Origin: an uncultured Clostridia bacterium
GTDB lineage: Bacteria > Bacillota > Clostridia > Oscillospirales > Acutalibacteraceae
Reading direction: 5' to 3'
Assembly: GCA_944384815.1 (NCBI GenBank)
Contig: CALWUW010000025.1
Coordinates: 62,001 to 126,000, forward strand
DNA: 64,000 nucleotides
A model generated the notes under the pieces. That model saw only the letters and a list, made by a program, of their open reading frames with translations. It searched no databases and was not told the DNA's origin. A program made the position numbers and the translations under genes. Shown piece by piece: positions 61,968 to 64,000 of this stretch (position 1 is the stretch's first letter; each line of letters starts with the position of its first letter).

Positions 61968-62237
61968 ATGCGCGCTGTCATTACTGTATTGGGAAAAGAC
62001 ATGGTTGGAATCTTAGCCAAGGTCTGTACCATCTGTGCCAATAACGGAGCAAATGTAGTGGAAGTAACCCAGTCTGTACTGCAGGAATTTTTCGCTATGA
62101 TTATGCTGGTGGATCTGAGTTCTTCTTCCTCTTCCGTTACCGAGCTCTCCGAGGAACTTACCGCCATGGGAGATGAAATGGGGCTTCGGATCCATGTAAT
62201 GCATGAGGATATTTTCAATTCCATGCACCGGATCTGA
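61968..62237 (+). CDS. ACT domain protein, UPF0237 family
   Basis: 89 residues, a single ACT domain: MRAVITVLGKDMVGILAKVCTICANNGANVVEVTQSVLQEFFAMIMLVD. ACT domains bind amino acids or similar ligands. The opening VTVxGKDxVGI is typical of UPF0237. AGGAGGG is 6 nt before the ATG. Followed by DUF711 at 36 nt, a conserved pair. Confidence 0.95.
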   Translation: MRAVITVLGKDMVGILAKVCTICANNGANVVEVTQSVLQEFFAMIMLVDLSSSSSSVTELSEELTAMGDEMGLRIHVMHEDIFNSMHRI

Positions 62238-62273
62238 TCCGTCTTCCCTATACCAAATAAAGGAGTGATCTGT

Positions 62274-63632
62274 TTGCTCAACAGCCATGATATACTGGAA
62301 ACCGTAAATATGATCGACCAGGAAAATCTGGATGTCCGCACCATTACCATGGGTATCTCTCTGCTGGACTGCATCGACAGTGATCCACAGAAGGCTTGTG
62401 ATAAGGTTTATGATAAAATTTGCCGCTATGCGGAAAACCTGGTAAAAACCGGCGAAGACATCAGCCGGGAATATGGCATTCCTATTATTCACAAACGTAT
62501 TTCCGTAACGCCTGTTGCCATGGTAGCCGGCGCCTGCCCGGGGACAAGTCCCGTACGGTTTGCCAAAGCCCTGGATCGGGCCGCCTCTTCCGTGGGGGTT
62601 AATTTCATCGGCGGGTACAGCGCGCTGGTTCACAAAGGATTTGCGCCCGGCGATTACGCGCTGATTCAAAGCATTCCGGAAGCTCTCAGTGAAACCGAAG
62701 TGGTGTGTTCTTCCGTGAATATTGGTTCCACCAAAGCCGGTATCAACATGGACGCCGTAGGTAAAATGGGACAAGTGATCGTGGATCTTGCCAAGAACAC
62801 GGCGCAGCGGGACTGCATCGGAGCTGCCAAATTGGTGGTCTTCTGCAACGCTCCGGAGGATAACCCCTTTATGGCCGGCGCTTTTCACGGCCCCGGAGAG
62901 CCGGACTGTGTCATTAACGTGGGTGTTTCCGGCCCCGGCGTAGTACGGGCTGCCCTGGCAAAAGCCGGAGATTGTGATATCACCGCTGTGGCGGATATTG
63001 TAAAACGCACGGCGTTTAAAATCACCCGTATGGGGCAATTGGTGGCGCAGGAAGCTTCCCGCCGCCTGTGCGTTCCCTTCGGCATTGTGGATCTCTCCCT
63101 GGCGCCCACCCCGGCTGTGGGAGACAGCGTGGCTCACATTCTGGAAGAAATGGGCCTGGAACGCTGCGGCGCCTGCGGAACCACCGCCTGCCTGGCGCTT
63201 CTCAACGACGCTGTGAAAAAAGGCGGCGTAATGGCTTCTTCCCATGTAGGCGGCCTTTCCGGCGCGTTTATTCCCGTAACGGAAGATGCCGGCATGATCG
63301 AAGCGGCTCGCTGCGGCGCTTTGACGCTGACCAAGCTGGAAGCCATGACGGCGGTTTGCTCCGTTGGTCTGGATATGATCAACATCCCCGGAGACACGCC
63401 GGCGGAAGTCATATCCGCTATCATCGCCGACGAAGCCGCTATCGGAATGGTCAACTCCAAGACAACGGCTGTCCGGGTCATTCCTGCCATCGGCAAAAAA
63501 GCCGGGGACGAGCTGAATTTCGGCGGTTTGCTGGGAGGCGGCCCCGTTATGGAAGTCAACACCTACTCCCCTGCAAAATTCATTCATCGGGGCGGACGGA
63601 TCCCCGCTCCTATGCAAAGCTTGAAGAATTAA
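62274..63632 (+). CDS. DUF711/UPF0210 (PFL-family) protein
   Basis: 452 residues. Conserved family of unknown activity, often annotated PFL-like because of distant similarity to the pyruvate formate-lyase fold. Glycine-rich conserved stretches: [83 protein letters not shown], and the C-terminal [13 protein letters not shown]. The GACGTTA segment has a paired cysteine motif (CGACG). The start is TTG 62274, with AAGGAG 8 nt upstream. The adjacent ACT protein may be its regulatory subunit (inference). Confidence 0.9.
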   Translation: MLNSHDILETVNMIDQENLDVRTITMGISLLDCIDSDPQKACDKVYDKICRYAENLVKTGEDISREYGIPIIHKRISVTPVAMVAGACPGTSPVRFAKALDRAASSVGVNFIGGYSALVHKGFAPGDYALIQSIPEALSETEVVCSSVNIGSTKAGINMDAVGKMGQVIVDLAKNTAQRDCIGAAKLVVFCNAPEDNPFMAGAFHGPGEPDCVINVGVSGPGVVRAALAKAGDCDITAVADIVKRTAFKITRMGQLVAQEASRRLCVPFGIVDLSLAPTPAVGDSVAHILEEMGLERCGACGTTACLALLNDAVKKGGVMASSHVGGLSGAFIPVTEDAGMIEAARCGALTLTKLEAMTAVCSVGLDMINIPGDTPAEVISAIIADEAAIGMVNSKTTAVRVIPAIGKKAGDELNFGGLLGGGPVMEVNTYSPAKFIHRGGRIPAPMQSLKN

Positions 63633-63636
63633 GGCA

Positions 63637-63685
63637 CCTAATAAAAAAGGAACCGGAGAAGTTCTCCGGTTCCTTTTTTATTAGG
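63637..63685 (+). terminator. Terminator of DUF711: 24-bp perfect inverted repeat
   Basis: 63637-63660 is the exact reverse complement of 63662-63685 with one central base, including A and T runs that give the terminator its U-tract. Effective RNA loop is a few bases larger. Confidence 0.9.
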
Positions 63686-63736
63686 AGAAAGTCCGTAGGG
63701 AAGCTCTTTCCCACGGCTTCCCGGGTTTTTCGGATT

Positions 63737-63781
63737 TCTCAGGCATCTCAAATATCTCAGGTACCTCAGGCACCTCACGTT
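63737..63781 (+). repeat. Degenerate nonamer tandem repeat, five units
   Basis: Five 9-mers: TCTCAGGCA, TCTCAAATA, TCTCAGGTA, CCTCAGGCA, CCTCACGTT. The array lies between the DUF711 terminator and the DUF885 stop codon and is non-coding in context. Confidence 0.78.
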
Positions 63782-63783
63782 TC

Positions 63784-64000
63784 TTAAATTTGCTGGGATT
63801 TTTTACGCTGCACATATTCGTTGATGTTTTCCTCTACTACGGAAAACGGAGCTTCTCCGGACTGAAGAAGGGCTTCATGAAATTCCTGAAGGTCAAACTG
63901 ATCGCCCAACTGCTGGGCTGCATATTCCCGCAGCTCCATAATTTCCATATATCCCCCGTAGTAGGGCATAAACAGCGCCGGATCACCTAAAAGCTGGGTA
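63784..64000 (-). CDS. DUF885 family protein, C-terminal fragment (cut by window edge)
   Basis: The last ~71 residues of a minus-strand gene whose start is beyond the window. The visible sequence includes QLLGDPALFMPYYGGYMEIMELREYAAQQLGDQFDLQEFHEALLQSGEAPFSVVEENINEYVQRKK. The GYMEIMELREYA...F-EFHE-LL-GxxPFxVVE pattern is that of DUF885 proteins, thought to be carboxypeptidase-like. The HExxH zinc site would lie upstream and cannot be checked. Confidence 0.8.
   Translation of the reverse strand, partial: TQLLGDPALFMPYYGGYMEIMELREYAAQQLGDQFDLQEFHEALLQSGEAPFSVVEENINEYVQRKKSQQI

Noticed and set aside
62013..63617. 534-codon open frame antisense to DUF711
   Set aside because: DUF711 motifs and promoter/terminator are on the plus strand; the antisense product is Gly/His-rich shadow sequence.
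1..64000. CRISPR arrays, tRNA, rRNA, IS elements, prophage or toxin-antitoxin genes
   Set aside because: No regularly spaced repeats, cloverleaf with CCA end, transposase, integrase or phage structural protein was seen.

Overview
This window looks like core chromosome from an anaerobic, endospore-lineage member of the Clostridia (gut Oscillospiraceae/Lachnospiraceae type). The basis is gene content: a spoIIR homologue, AddAB instead of RecBCD, TrmFO, the smc-ftsY and rnc-plsX neighbourhood, a CIRCE element, strong AGGAGG ribosome-binding sites and many TTG/GTG starts. Base composition is moderate to slightly GC-rich, except for a visibly more AT-rich first 3 kb. The genus cannot be named from the sequence alone. 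I found no rRNA, tRNA, CRISPR array, insertion sequence or prophage.

Layout. (1) 1-3 kb: two consecutive ABC half-exporters, the first cut by the window edge. (2) 3-6 kb: a PduL-type phosphotransacylase, a family 4 uracil-DNA glycosylase, a small helical protein and a sirtuin. (3) 6-10.7 kb: a MoxR AAA+ ATPase / DUF58 / membrane transglutaminase triad. (4) 10.7-20 kb: htpG behind a CIRCE operator, a UMF1-type transporter, the tRNA methylthiotransferase MtaB, a histidine-less HPr-like protein, an ABC-F ATPase, a GHL10-type glycosidase-like protein and a DUF1294 protein. (5) 20-36 kb: one long minus-strand run, topA-trmFO-plsX-rnc-radical SAM-smc-ftsY-rdgB-yhbY-nadD-yqeK-rsfS-leuS, with many 4-14 nt overlaps, preceded by dprA and a SpoU-type methyltransferase. 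(6) 38-39.4 kb: infC-rpmI-rplT with an apparent ATT start for IF3 and an attenuator-like leader. (7) 39.4-49 kb: a carbohydrate locus with two GH127 enzymes, a large DUF5695-like protein and two LplB/LplC-type permeases but no substrate-binding protein. (8) 49-61 kb: addAB, spoIIR, ispE, a DUF362 ferredoxin-like protein, an aminotransferase with an Lrp/AsnC regulator, and a PHP phosphoesterase. (9) 62-64 kb: an ACT protein with its DUF711/UPF0210 partner, and the C-terminal end of a DUF885 protein.

How parts fit together. The 20-39 kb block is translation, tRNA and rRNA modification, nucleotide hygiene, NAD synthesis, membrane lipid initiation and chromosome segregation. The 39-49 kb block is the clearest accessory locus: its promoter, operator-like dyad, importer permeases and zinc-cysteine beta-L-arabinofuranosidases point to uptake and trimming of plant arabinosides. 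The best leads for undescribed biology are this locus, the dyad over the topA promoter, hairpins in the spoIIR and lrp leaders, the histidine-less HPr, and two degenerate short tandem repeats next to terminators.
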